A DNA stretch of 27,241 bases from a virus, in the IMG/VR virus record IMGVR_UViG_3300027733_000176, positions 1-27,241 of that record, one strand, 5' to 3'. Of this stretch, positions 1 to 7,310 are shown piece after piece. Both the position numbers and the translations under genes were made by a program. The notes under the pieces were generated by a model. The model did not search any database and was not told the origin of the DNA. It saw only the letters and a program-made list of their open reading frames with translations. Every line of letters begins with the position of its first letter. Position 1 is the stretch's first letter.

Positions 1-292
1 CCTTAGGTAGACGTGCATCTCCACCAGCGTATGAATCGCTGTTACCGAAAGCACCGCCTGTAGCACCGTTATTAACAGGGCTGTTGCCGTAACCAAATAC
101 ACCACCAGTGCCACCACCAGAGGTATTTTCAAAGCACCACTTTTCTTGGTTCTCAAGAAGGATAGCGGTGTTTAAACGAGTGTTTTCATTTTCAATAGGT
201 GAAATCTTGTCAGAAGAGTAATCCAGTACTGGCGTCCACTTCTCAACAAGTTGTTCAGCTTTTGACTTATCGATGTGTAGTAATGTTTCCAT
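1..292 (-). CDS. 23: Major capsid protein gp23, N-terminal part (cut by window edge)
   Basis: Reading the minus strand from an ATG at 292 gives 97 codons open to the window edge. The frame resembles the start of T4-family major capsid proteins, with a short helical N-terminus and then the ILLENQEKW stretch (compare IFENQEKDF in T4 gp23). A Gly/Asn/Ser-rich linker follows, then a run ending DARLPK that in relatives leads into the capsid fold. It is the last gene of the head cluster, directly after scaffold gp22, which is the T4 order 21-22-23. T4 gp23 is cleaved near its N-terminus by gp21; no clear (L/I)xE|(A/G) site is visible in the part present. There is no Shine-Dalgarno site, and a TAAATAAA element lies just before the ATG. 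Confidence rests on the NQE motif plus gene order. Confidence 0.85.
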   Translation of the reverse strand, partial: METLLHIDKSKAEQLVEKWTPVLDYSSDKISPIENENTRLNTAILLENQEKWCFENTSGGGTGGVFGYGNSPVNNGATGGAFGNSDSYAGGDARLPK

Positions 293-296
293 ATAT

Positions 297-304
297 TTTA
301 TTTA
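297..304 (-). promoter_or_regulatory. TAAATAAA element before gp23
   Basis: The minus strand reads TAAATAAA at -12 to -5 from the capsid ATG. It resembles the T4 late promoter core (TATAAATA) but sits where a ribosome-binding site would normally be, so it could be a late promoter with a very short leader or an A-rich translation-initiation element. Confidence 0.4.
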
Positions 305-365
305 TCTTTATTTGTGTTTTTTTGTATTAACTGAATGTTGCTGTTTACTTGTTTTTGCTAAAATG

Positions 366-1418
366 TTAACGCTTGGAAGCTTGTGAATACTTACTTCCTT
401 GTCGTCTCATTTCACTCAGATATTCGGTAACACCACCTGCTCGTGGGGTGTTGGGTGAAGTGACTATAGACTCGCTAATGCTAGAGTATTCAAGTTCAGG
501 TCTATCTATTACAGATTCAACTAAACGTTTCTGTACAACCTCTTCCTTATGTAACTCTTCTTGCATGCGGGATTCCTTCTCGAACATCTCAACTACGTAC
601 TGGTAATTTTCCTTGATATAGTCTGTCGATTTATCCTTGAGAAGACGCTTAACATGACGTTTAGAATCTTCATTTAGGTTTTTTGTTTTGTTTTCAAGTA
701 GTAGTGCTGACTCTACAGTTCCAAGCCTTTCCTCTAGAGTTGCGTTAATCCCTACTGCTTCATTTAATTCTTTTTGCAAAGAGTCGATTGTTCTCTTGCC
801 GTCTACTAAAGCTTCTTTAATTTCACTATTAATGAATTGTTCATCAATACTTACTAGTTCTCTTATTTGATCAACAATTCTACGAGCTTGTATGTTTTCA
901 ACAGCTTCGCTAATTTGTTGTGTCGGTATAAGTTTTTCAATATAAAGCTCAAGATAGTTACTAACTTCTTCGATCAATTTGTCTTTATATTGTACTGCTT
1001 CTGTTTGAAGAGCTGTTTCATACTTTTCTACAACTTGTTCAAGCATACCTGCATGCTTTTCATCAATTGCACGCAATACGTTTTTTAGTTTTGCAGTATG
1101 ATCCGCATCAACAACATCAATAAAATTCTGTAACTTTGCAGTATGATCTGCATCTATAGATTCAAGTAAATGTTGCAATTTAGCGCTATGCTCTTCATCT
1201 ATTCTAAGAAGGGCAGATTCAACTTGAAGAGCAGCGCGCTGTTCAGCGAGTTCGTTAGCTTTCTGTTCAAGTATTGCCTCGTTAGTAGCTATCAACTCAG
1301 CTTGTGCTGCGCTAACTTTCTCTTGAACAACAGTTTCAAAAGCAGCTACGATATCATTGAGTGAGTTTTCACTCAAATGTTCTTTAAATTTTTCTTGTAA
1401 GATTGTCTTGATATCCAT
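366..1418 (-). CDS. 22: Prohead core scaffolding protein (gp22-like)
   Basis: This 350-aa, strongly charged, almost wholly helical protein has long heptad-like coiled-coil stretches and almost no aromatic residues until the C-terminal third. It lies between the prohead protease and the major capsid protein, exactly where T4 gene 22 lies; T4 gp22 is the main internal scaffold of the prohead and is degraded by gp21. Residues about 73-132 are four 15-residue repeats of the type (I/V)D(A/E)(D/E)H(T/S)AKL. The last 40 residues (SSISESIVTSPNTPRAGGV and the following RRQGSKY) look unstructured. Relatives I know of are roughly 270-350 aa, so length is normal. The ATG at 1418 has no SD; a TAAATAAATA element lies 10-19 nt upstream. 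The assignment is mainly positional and compositional. Confidence 0.8.
   Translation of the reverse strand: MDIKTILQEKFKEHLSENSLNDIVAAFETVVQEKVSAAQAELIATNEAILEQKANELAEQRAALQVESALLRIDEEHSAKLQHLLESIDADHTAKLQNFIDVVDADHTAKLKNVLRAIDEKHAGMLEQVVEKYETALQTEAVQYKDKLIEEVSNYLELYIEKLIPTQQISEAVENIQARRIVDQIRELVSIDEQFINSEIKEALVDGKRTIDSLQKELNEAVGINATLEERLGTVESALLLENKTKNLNEDSKRHVKRLLKDKSTDYIKENYQYVVEMFEKESRMQEELHKEEVVQKRLVESVIDRPELEYSSISESIVTSPNTPRAGGVTEYLSEMRRQGSKYSQASKR
1023..1202 (-). repeat. Four tandem 45-bp (15-aa) repeats in the scaffold gene
   Basis: Residues 73-132 of the scaffold protein repeat with a strict 15-residue period: IDEEHSAKLQHLLES, IDADHTAKLQNFIDV, VDADHTAKLKNVLRA and IDEKHAGMLEQVVEK. 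At DNA level the two middle copies still share a run close to tttgcagtatgatctgcatc, so the expansion is partly recent. A period of 15 is compatible with a continuous helix. Confidence 0.85.
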
Positions 1419-1427
1419 AGTATGTAT

Positions 1428-1437
1428 TATTTATTTA
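1428..1437 (-). promoter_or_regulatory. TAAATAAATA element before gp22
   Basis: The minus strand reads TAAATAAATA at -19 to -10 from the scaffold ATG. It overlaps the stop codon of the 59-aa gene upstream (TAA at 1431-1433). No SD is present. Confidence 0.4.
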
Positions 1438-1610
1438 GTCTTTTTAGAGTGTTTTTTATTTTTTAGAAAATCACCCGAGACAATCTCTTTAGCACTCTTT
1501 TTAACTCTCTCGCCAATTTTGTCTTCAATTATCTTTTCTAAAATTTGATTTACTTGTGAGTAATCTTTTTCAAGTAGTTTTACTAAAAAATTGTTAATGT
1601 TATTTTTCAT
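1431..1610 (-). CDS. Small basic helical protein, probable prohead core (gp67-like position)
   Basis: A complete 59-codon frame runs from ATG at 1610 to TAA at 1431-1433, filling the gap between protease and scaffold. The protein begins MKNNINNFLVKLLEKDYSQV, continues with NQILEKIIEDKIGERVKKSA and ends in a Lys-rich tail (KNKKHSKKTK). It is predicted helical with no Cys or Trp. The pattern of a short amphipathic helix, then an aliphatic/acidic helix, then a K/R-rich end recalls the small prohead core proteins of T4-like phages; T4 genes 67 and 68 lie beside gene 21. A TAAATAATA element precedes the ATG (-12 to -4), as for its neighbours. It is shorter than usual annotation cut-offs. The gene call is fairly firm; the core-protein role is inferred from position and composition. 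Confidence 0.7.
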   Translation of the reverse strand: MKNNINNFLVKLLEKDYSQVNQILEKIIEDKIGERVKKSAKEIVSGDFLKNKKHSKKTK

Positions 1611-1615
1611 AAATA

Positions 1616-2302
1616 TTATTTAATGTTAGATTTAATTTTTTGCACAAAATTAAGTAACTGCTCTCTAAGAAAGTCATCAGTGTCTTTTTTCGGTATTGAA
1701 GACAAATTACGATCTAATGTCTGATAAGCGCGAGCTGCACATTCAATAATACTACCATCTGATTTTACAACCCATTCACGACTCTCCATAACACTTTCAA
1801 GCATTGCTTTCTGTACAGAGGGTTCATGCACAACATCAAGACAGATCAAATGAAAATTATCTACTTCTTTACCTTTACTAGTTTCAGTAACATTACCAAG
1901 AGCGCGAGAACTTATACCCAACTGCACATTATCGGTAATTAAACTCTTTAAGAGGCTTCCCATTGGAGTACTCAATACAAGAGACTTACCCATTACATAG
2001 TTGTTAGTTATTTTAAGTTCAACAACGCGATGACACGAATTAACAGGGTTAACTTCTGTACTTTGAGGGTGGTTCATTTCACCAATAGAACGATTAGTTT
2101 TAATCATCTTTTCAGTGTATCTTTCAACCTCTTTACGCATTTCATCGAGCTTATATATACGACCATTCTGATTTTTTTCATCAGCCATCATAAAAGGCCC
2201 AGTTATATAGACTTTACGGTCTGTTGATGAGTCTCTGTTTTGCTCTTCAACGAGGTAGTCTAGACCTTCTGTTATATTCTCTACAAGAAATTTTAATCCC
2301 AT
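1616..2302 (-). CDS. 21: Prohead core protein protease (gp21)
   Basis: This 228-aa protein is the maturation protease that cleaves scaffold, core proteins and capsid N-termini inside the prohead, then itself. It belongs to the herpesvirus-assemblin-like serine protease fold. Visible family landmarks are the N-terminal YITGPFMMADEKNQNGRIY segment, the catalytic His in GEMNHP (about residue 78), the catalytic Ser in LGISSRALG (about residue 131), and the following LICLDVVHEPS strand (about 153-162), equivalent to the FDVVxDPS run in relatives. Length is close to T4 gp21 (212 aa). The C-terminal 40 residues are polar and likely autoprocessed. The ATG at 2302 has no SD but has TAAATAAATA upstream. 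It sits between gp4 nuclease and the small core gene. Confidence 0.95.
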   Translation of the reverse strand: MGLKFLVENITEGLDYLVEEQNRDSSTDRKVYITGPFMMADEKNQNGRIYKLDEMRKEVERYTEKMIKTNRSIGEMNHPQSTEVNPVNSCHRVVELKITNNYVMGKSLVLSTPMGSLLKSLITDNVQLGISSRALGNVTETSKGKEVDNFHLICLDVVHEPSVQKAMLESVMESREWVVKSDGSIIECAARAYQTLDRNLSSIPKKDTDDFLREQLLNFVQKIKSNIK

Positions 2303-2314
2303 GGTATTAATCTA

Positions 2315-2324
2315 TATTTATTTA
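2315..2324 (-). promoter_or_regulatory. TAAATAAATA element before gp21
   Basis: The minus strand reads CATAAATAAATATAG, with the core at -22 to -13 from the protease ATG. It lies in the 40-base gap after the gp4 nuclease gene, so it could start a gp21-core-gp22-gp23 transcript. Confidence 0.45.
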
Positions 2325-2342
2325 TGCTAAAAGTTTTATTTT

Positions 2343-2801
2343 TTAACTATTAGACATATTCTTTTCAGTTAATATTATAAACTTATACCCATGTTTTTGA
2401 GACCACTGTGAAGCTGCTTCCCATTTTGCTTTATTTTGAAGATATTCTCTTTGCAACATTACTGTGTTTTGAGGTTTACGCTTATTACTCGGCGGCGGGG
2501 GAGTTAACTTACTATAAGGTTTTATCTCAATGAGATACTTTACTATAGAACCCTTCTCATCGCGCATAGTAGCACTATTATCAACAAAATATCTATGCAC
2601 TCTACCGGTTAACGGGTTTTGATACGGCACAACTATACTCTCACTACTCCATGTTAATATTCTAGGATTTTTATCTAAAAATCTAAAATACTGTAACTCA
2701 AGACCACTACGATATATAATAGGTAATGTACCATTATACTTTTCAGGATTTAATGGCCTAAATACACCTTGCTTATAATGTCTACCTTTATTATTTTTCA
2801 T
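2343..2801 (-). CDS. 4: Head completion protein, gene 4-type nuclease fold
   Basis: This 152-aa protein matches the T4 gene 4 (also called 50/65) head-completion family. That family acts after DNA packaging to finish the head before tail joining and shares a TnsA/restriction-endonuclease-like fold. Typical landmarks are present in order: FRPLNPEKYNG near the N-terminus, IIYRSGLELQYFRFLDKNP (about 28-46, with Glu35), WSSESIVVPYQNPLTGRVHRY (about 51-71), Asp74, and LIEIKPYS (Glu92-x-Lys94), giving an E...D...ExK arrangement. The C-terminal part KWEAASQWSQKHGYKFIILT is also family-typical. It starts 2 nt after the stop of the gp13-like gene, so the two are probably co-transcribed. Length is normal. 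In T4 this gene lies with baseplate genes, so its place in the head cluster is a rearrangement. Confidence 0.9.
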   Translation of the reverse strand: MKNNKGRHYKQGVFRPLNPEKYNGTLPIIYRSGLELQYFRFLDKNPRILTWSSESIVVPYQNPLTGRVHRYFVDNSATMRDEKGSIVKYLIEIKPYSKLTPPPPSNKRKPQNTVMLQREYLQNKAKWEAASQWSQKHGYKFIILTEKNMSNS

Positions 2802-2803
2802 AA

Positions 2804-5350
2804 TTAACCTATAAAAAACATAGGTGGTGTATTGTCTCTATACTCTGTAATAAGCACTTTTTCAAGATTATCTTTTTCTGTTAGACCTTGTTGACGTAAG
2901 TCGTTACCATTAACAGACCCTCCACCAAACAATGCAGTTCCATTGTATTTACCTCTTACGTTACCAACAGCTATCATAGTTAATGCTTTTGAGTAGTCAT
3001 ACACCCAGCGCTCTTTGACGAGATCTTTAATAGGTCTTTCAATATAACAACCAACGAGACCTAAATAGCTTTCTTCTGTACGCGGTTCAGGTATGATGCG
3101 TAGGTTTTGTGTTCTATTATCAAAACGAAAGTGTGGTGTTTGTGCTAATACTTTATTGCGAGTATCTACAAACCCTTTAAGTGCTTCCCATGAAACGAGA
3201 TCAAAACCAAAATTACCAACCATATAAGAACTATAAATCTGCTGAGCCATTGCTTGTTCAAGTGTAAACAACGTATTGATACCAGTACTTTCACCTTGAT
3301 TAAAACTAAAACAATCTATTATTTTTCGACATGAAGCTAAGTCGTAATCGTAAAATAAACTAGCGCTTTCAGTACGAGTAAGTGTTGTAAGATTTGGATT
3401 AATATATACACTTGATAAAATAACAGTACCTATAGTACTGGCATTTGTATTTATAAACTGCAAACTTGTACCGCTTTGATACAGAGTACTACCAGTAATA
3501 TAATACGTTAAAGGTGCAATATTAACAAACGGGGTGTTCACAACATATGAAGACAGTGTTACTGTATTAATATTATTTTGTACAATAGTACCTGATAAAC
3601 TATATGTACGGTCTAAGTCAAAATATTCACCTGATTGAATAAGCTTGTTATTAAACAAGTAATAACTATCAGGTAATACACCACCGACAATACCATAACT
3701 TGGCCCAGGTACATCAGCTGTAAGAAAAAACTCAACATCAGTAAGTTGTGTACTTACCGCACAGTCTCCTGCCTCACTATAACCTAAGGGCAAGCTATAA
3801 ACAGAACTACAACTTTTAAATAAGCAGCTATCAGATATATAGTATGTGTTTAAATCAACATTAACTATTTCAATAGAGCGATCAATTACTTCTTCTTGAA
3901 ATGAAACCCCTAAAGGTATATTTGCTGCATATACCGCACCTGCTTCTGTATACGTTGCATCAATGCGAGCTCCACTGCGCCATACTGTAGTACCATTAAG
4001 GTATAAACTATTTGTTACGTTTGATTCAATTGCGTTTAATGTAACATTTACAGAAGTAAGAAAAGGTGTAGAGGTGTATATATTATCTTGTATAAGTTCA
4101 CCTATTAAACTATAACCTTCTGCAAGCTCAGTCGCGTCACCACTTCTATATAATTGTGTTTGACCTTCGATATACTCATTGAAATAAACAGTATCTGGAG
4201 GAACCGGTACAGCAGTTATTTCATTACTAAAAGAATCATAATAAAATTCCGGAAAAACTCTAAGAAGGTTATTATTTATCATCGTGCCTTTTAAACTTAC
4301 TTCTCCTAAATCTCCACCACTATACCATAATTGATTTTGATATATATAGTATGTATTAGAGGGTAGAGAAACTACATTAACATCTCTAACAGCTTGCACG
4401 GTTACAATATCAAATAAAGATAAATTTTGCAGTATTTGAATACCCGCAAACGCTTTACCACCTGGAGATTCATTTAAAGAGCTTTTCCATAAACTATTAC
4501 CATGTACATAGTAATGATCTGTAGGTACGTCTACAACGTTAGCTAGTTCAGTGGTCGTAAAGGTACTTAGCAACGGTGTTGTTATGATTGCCTGTATAAC
4601 TGTACCTTTTGAACTTGTGTCGTTTAATAAATAGCTAGTAGATGAACCGGATTTATACAGTGAACTCTCATGTGTATAGTATGTATAAGGTTCAAGATTT
4701 ACAACATCTACACTAGTTATATTAGTTGTGTAAGTCTCTGGTGTAATAGTGTCTATACTTTCCTGTATTAATTCACCGGTTAAACTTACTGTCTGATTTA
4801 TAGATGAACCTGATTGATAAAGATTACCAGATAGTAAATAGTAATTACCTGTTGTTACTGGAACTACAATCTGTGTAGTTATATAAACCTGTGCAGTTGC
4901 TTGTGTAACATTAGTAAGATATGTTGAACCTATATAGCTTTGAGTAGATTGTATATAACTATCTGTACTTATAGCATTATACACTGTACTGCTAGATGTA
5001 ATATAATAGTAACTATTAACAGGTACTTGTACAATATTTACATTTGTAGTTTTTGCGGAAGATATTGTATATAAACACGTGCTATTTATTAGTTTCTCAA
5101 TGTTTACACCAATTTGAGGTACATATGTCTTAGTATCAAATACCAAGAACTCTTCTGTATACCCTGCATACTTAGTAAAGTACTCTATTGACTCATTAAT
5201 AAAATCTATAAGCTGTTCATCTGTAACTTCTACCTCTACAAGAGGGTAACCAAACATATGTTTTATACGCTTTATCAACCCTTCATACGTCGTGATTGAA
5301 GGGTTTAATTGCGTTGAGCCGGTAAAAGTACTAGGCACTAAATTAGACAT
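2804..5350 (-). CDS. 13: gp13-like neck protein with a ten-repeat insertion
   Basis: This 848-aa protein has an N-terminal segment (about 1-80: ITTYEGLIKRIKHMFGYP, then VEVTDEQLIDFINESIEYF) and a C-terminal segment (about 660-848: PHFRFDNRTQNLRIIPEP, then VYDYSKALTMIAVGNVRGKY and GGGSVNGNDL) that look like the two ends of T4-type gp13 neck proteins. Those seal the packaged head and contact gp14 and the tail. Between them lie about 545 residues made of ten degenerate copies of a 53-61-residue unit with the signature YY(I/V)xxxxLYxSG. Removing them leaves about 303 aa, close to T4 gp13 (309 aa). The repeats are rich in Ser, Thr, Tyr and Val with almost no Lys, as expected of exposed beta structure. 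It follows the portal gene by about 40 nt. The gp13 assignment is from memory of the family; the repeat count is read directly. Confidence 0.75.
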   Translation of the reverse strand: MSNLVPSTFTGSTQLNPSITTYEGLIKRIKHMFGYPLVEVEVTDEQLIDFINESIEYFTKYAGYTEEFLVFDTKTYVPQIGVNIEKLINSTCLYTISSAKTTNVNIVQVPVNSYYYITSSSTVYNAISTDSYIQSTQSYIGSTYLTNVTQATAQVYITTQIVVPVTTGNYYLLSGNLYQSGSSINQTVSLTGELIQESIDTITPETYTTNITSVDVVNLEPYTYYTHESSLYKSGSSTSYLLNDTSSKGTVIQAIITTPLLSTFTTTELANVVDVPTDHYYVHGNSLWKSSLNESPGGKAFAGIQILQNLSLFDIVTVQAVRDVNVVSLPSNTYYIYQNQLWYSGGDLGEVSLKGTMINNNLLRVFPEFYYDSFSNEITAVPVPPDTVYFNEYIEGQTQLYRSGDATELAEGYSLIGELIQDNIYTSTPFLTSVNVTLNAIESNVTNSLYLNGTTVWRSGARIDATYTEAGAVYAANIPLGVSFQEEVIDRSIEIVNVDLNTYYISDSCLFKSCSSVYSLPLGYSEAGDCAVSTQLTDVEFFLTADVPGPSYGIVGGVLPDSYYLFNNKLIQSGEYFDLDRTYSLSGTIVQNNINTVTLSSYVVNTPFVNIAPLTYYITGSTLYQSGTSLQFINTNASTIGTVILSSVYINPNLTTLTRTESASLFYDYDLASCRKIIDCFSFNQGESTGINTLFTLEQAMAQQIYSSYMVGNFGFDLVSWEALKGFVDTRNKVLAQTPHFRFDNRTQNLRIIPEPRTEESYLGLVGCYIERPIKDLVKERWVYDYSKALTMIAVGNVRGKYNGTALFGGGSVNGNDLRQQGLTEKDNLEKVLITEYRDNTPPMFFIG
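3401..5038 (-). repeat. Ten degenerate ~55-aa tandem repeats in the gp13-like gene
   Basis: Conserved tyrosines fall at about residues 115, 170, 224, 280, 334, 389, 450, 503, 563 and 616, a spacing of 53-61. Examples of the core are NYYLLSGNLYQSGSS, TYYTHESSLYKSGSS, HYYVHGNSLWKSS, TYYIYQNQLWYSGG, TYYISDSCLFKSCSS, SYYLFNNKLIQSGE and TYYITGSTLYQSGTS. Each is preceded by a V-x-V-x-x-(L/V)-P-x strand and followed by a (L/I)-x-G-x-(L/V)-I-Q strand. DNA identity between copies is low, so the expansion is old or under diversifying selection. Confidence 0.85.
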
Positions 5351-5357
5351 ATAACAT

Positions 5358-5369
5358 TATTATTTATTA
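5358..5369 (-). promoter_or_regulatory. TAATAAATAATA element before the gp13-like gene
   Basis: The minus strand reads TAATAAATAATA at -19 to -8 from the ATG at 5350, in the short gap after the portal stop codon. No SD is present. Confidence 0.35.
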
Positions 5370-5391
5370 ACTGTTAATGTCTTAATGCTTA

Positions 5392-7260
5392 TTAAGTTGC
5401 AGGCTCAGGGCTAGCTGGTGTCGCTGCAGGGGTAGGGCCACCACCTGCACCAGGCATTGGCTCAGGACCAGCTCCACCAAAGTCAGGAGGCACTGACTCA
5501 GGGCCAGCTGCAGGCATCTCACCTCCTCCAGACTCACCACCGCCTCCTCCTCCACCGCCACTCATAGATCCTGCATCTACACCCTCAGGGGCAGCACCTT
5601 GTTGTGCCGCAAGCTCCCTAAACTGCGGACCAGCTTGTTTAATTTGATTAATCTCCCACTCTAGAGCTGAATCTTTTCTCAACCAATCACGATTTTCTCT
5701 CATCTGATCCTCAGCCATGTCAAGATAATACTTCATAGCATAAGAAGGGCTTATGCTAGGGCTTTGTATAGCTGATTGGAATGTATCAAACTTCATCTTA
5801 ACTAACTGCTGCTCACGCATAGCCATAAAAGAAGTTGGAATATTAAATTCAACTTTAATAGAGCTTTCACGTAATTTGTTCTTCTTCCACATGTCTTTCA
5901 ACTTGAGATGTACAATAAAAGTGTTACGTACACCTATAGCAAACTGTCTTTGTAAACGAATTACAAATCTAGCAAACCTCAATTCATCTCTTGTAATTTC
6001 TGCACCATCTTTAAAAACGTTATCAGCAGACATAAACCTACTAGCTGGTAGTTTTAATGTCTTATAAAGCTTTATTAAGAAGTAGTCTAAGTCTTTTATT
6101 TCGCCTAAATTTCCACCAGAAGGCAAAGTCTCTACATTGTGTCCGTTACCTTGTGCATCCTTAGCAAAGAAATAACTATCCAACATAGACTGAGGGTCGT
6201 ATACATTAGTTACGCGACCACCTTGAGCAGGGTCAAAGTTTTTCTTTGACCAATATTGCTGCATGATTCTCTTAACGTAATTTTCAGCTTTTGGAGGTGA
6301 CATACCGCCAGTAAAAATAGAAAACTTCAACCTTTCAGGAGCTCTAACTAAACGATATATAACAATACTATCTTCAATAAGTGACAAGATACGATACGCT
6401 CTCTTACAGTTTTCTATGTAAGGTAAGCGCAATGATTTAACTTCGTTCCAAATACCACTATGAATGTATGTTACTTGAGAAGTTTGTAAAAATAATAATT
6501 GTTCTTCTTCTTTTTTATTGGTGTTGACAGTGGGATCTATAACCGGCTTCCTCAAAAGATAACCCTTTACAAGTTCGTTTTGCACATTCTGATACACAGG
6601 GTTTATTAGTTCAGAAGGCAAATCTACTAAACCAATAACACCAAGATCAGGGCGTTTTTGATCAATTATGTTTTCAAAAAATAGCTCTCCATCAATTAAG
6701 AATCGTCTAAAATATTCCCAACCGTTATCTTCAAAATCAAATATTTGTATAAAGTTTTTAAATTCTTTTTGTAGTAGATCTTTTACTTCTTTAGAATAAT
6801 CTCCACGCAAGGCAAATGTAGCAACTTCATCATTAGAATCTTTAACTACACATTCATCACAAATTTCATCTAAACAATCTGCAATCTCAGCATATGCTGC
6901 CATTCTTCTATAATCCATCAAGCGGCGTCCCTTATCCTTATCAATACTAGCATACACAAATGCCTGATAATCTTTATTGATCAGTACATTGTTCGGTGAA
7001 CCATAATCTGCATATGATTCCGGATTTTGTAAGAATACAGATTGATCTTGAATGTATTCTTGTCTTCTTGAAGAAACATCTTTAAAGTCATCAAACTTAG
7101 GGTTGCGTTGTATGATACTATCAATAATTTGATAAGCATATGGCAAGCGCGATAAAAAAGCTCCTAATATATTTGTACTCGGGAACGCTTGTGGAGCGTT
7201 GGAGTTGCCACCCTGGTTACCAGGTACAGCATTATTATTAGTATACGGCCTATATATCAT
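5392..7260 (-). CDS. 20: Portal vertex protein gp20
   Basis: This 622-aa protein forms the dodecameric portal through which DNA enters the head and on which prohead assembly starts. T4 gp20 landmarks are clear: VYRLVRAPERLKFSIF-type core (about 300-315, here IYRLVRAPERLKFSI), the KAENYVKRIMQQYWSKKNFD helix (about 325-343), YDPQSMLDSYFF (about 354-365), and VETLPSGGNLGEIKDLDYF (about 376-394) followed by LYKTLKLPASRF. T4 gp20 is 524 aa; the excess here is an N-terminal Asn/Gly/Pro-rich stretch and a C-terminal tail of about 70 residues of Gly, Pro, Ala, Glu and Ser with an eight-glycine run. The tail is much more GC-rich than its surroundings. An AATAAATAAA element precedes the ATG. It diverges from the plus-strand fibre-like gene. 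Confidence 0.95.
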   Translation of the reverse strand: MIYRPYTNNNAVPGNQGGNSNAPQAFPSTNILGAFLSRLPYAYQIIDSIIQRNPKFDDFKDVSSRRQEYIQDQSVFLQNPESYADYGSPNNVLINKDYQAFVYASIDKDKGRRLMDYRRMAAYAEIADCLDEICDECVVKDSNDEVATFALRGDYSKEVKDLLQKEFKNFIQIFDFEDNGWEYFRRFLIDGELFFENIIDQKRPDLGVIGLVDLPSELINPVYQNVQNELVKGYLLRKPVIDPTVNTNKKEEEQLLFLQTSQVTYIHSGIWNEVKSLRLPYIENCKRAYRILSLIEDSIVIYRLVRAPERLKFSIFTGGMSPPKAENYVKRIMQQYWSKKNFDPAQGGRVTNVYDPQSMLDSYFFAKDAQGNGHNVETLPSGGNLGEIKDLDYFLIKLYKTLKLPASRFMSADNVFKDGAEITRDELRFARFVIRLQRQFAIGVRNTFIVHLKLKDMWKKNKLRESSIKVEFNIPTSFMAMREQQLVKMKFDTFQSAIQSPSISPSYAMKYYLDMAEDQMRENRDWLRKDSALEWEINQIKQAGPQFRELAAQQGAAPEGVDAGSMSGGGGGGGGESGGGEMPAAGPESVPPDFGGAGPEPMPGAGGGPTPAATPASPEPAT

Positions 7261-7264
7261 AATC

Positions 7265-7274
7265 TTTATTTATT
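7265..7274 (-). promoter_or_regulatory. AATAAATAAA element before the portal gene
   Basis: The minus strand reads AATAAATAAA at -14 to -5 from the portal ATG, inside the 50-base divergent region between the portal and the plus-strand fibre-like gene. This gap must hold the start signals for both directions and is almost pure A/T. Confidence 0.4.
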
Positions 7275-7310
7275 GATAAATATATATAAATCCCAACCAT
7301 AATTATAGAT

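Noticed and set aside
3401-5038. Ten-repeat segment as a separate inserted gene or intein
   Set aside because: The frame is continuous from the N-terminal to the C-terminal neck part, without internal stops, a second start with its own signals, or intein splice and endonuclease motifs.
5753-6067. 104-codon plus-strand frame opposite the portal gene
   Set aside because: It is antisense to the strongly conserved core of gp20, and its product shows no domain or sensible composition.
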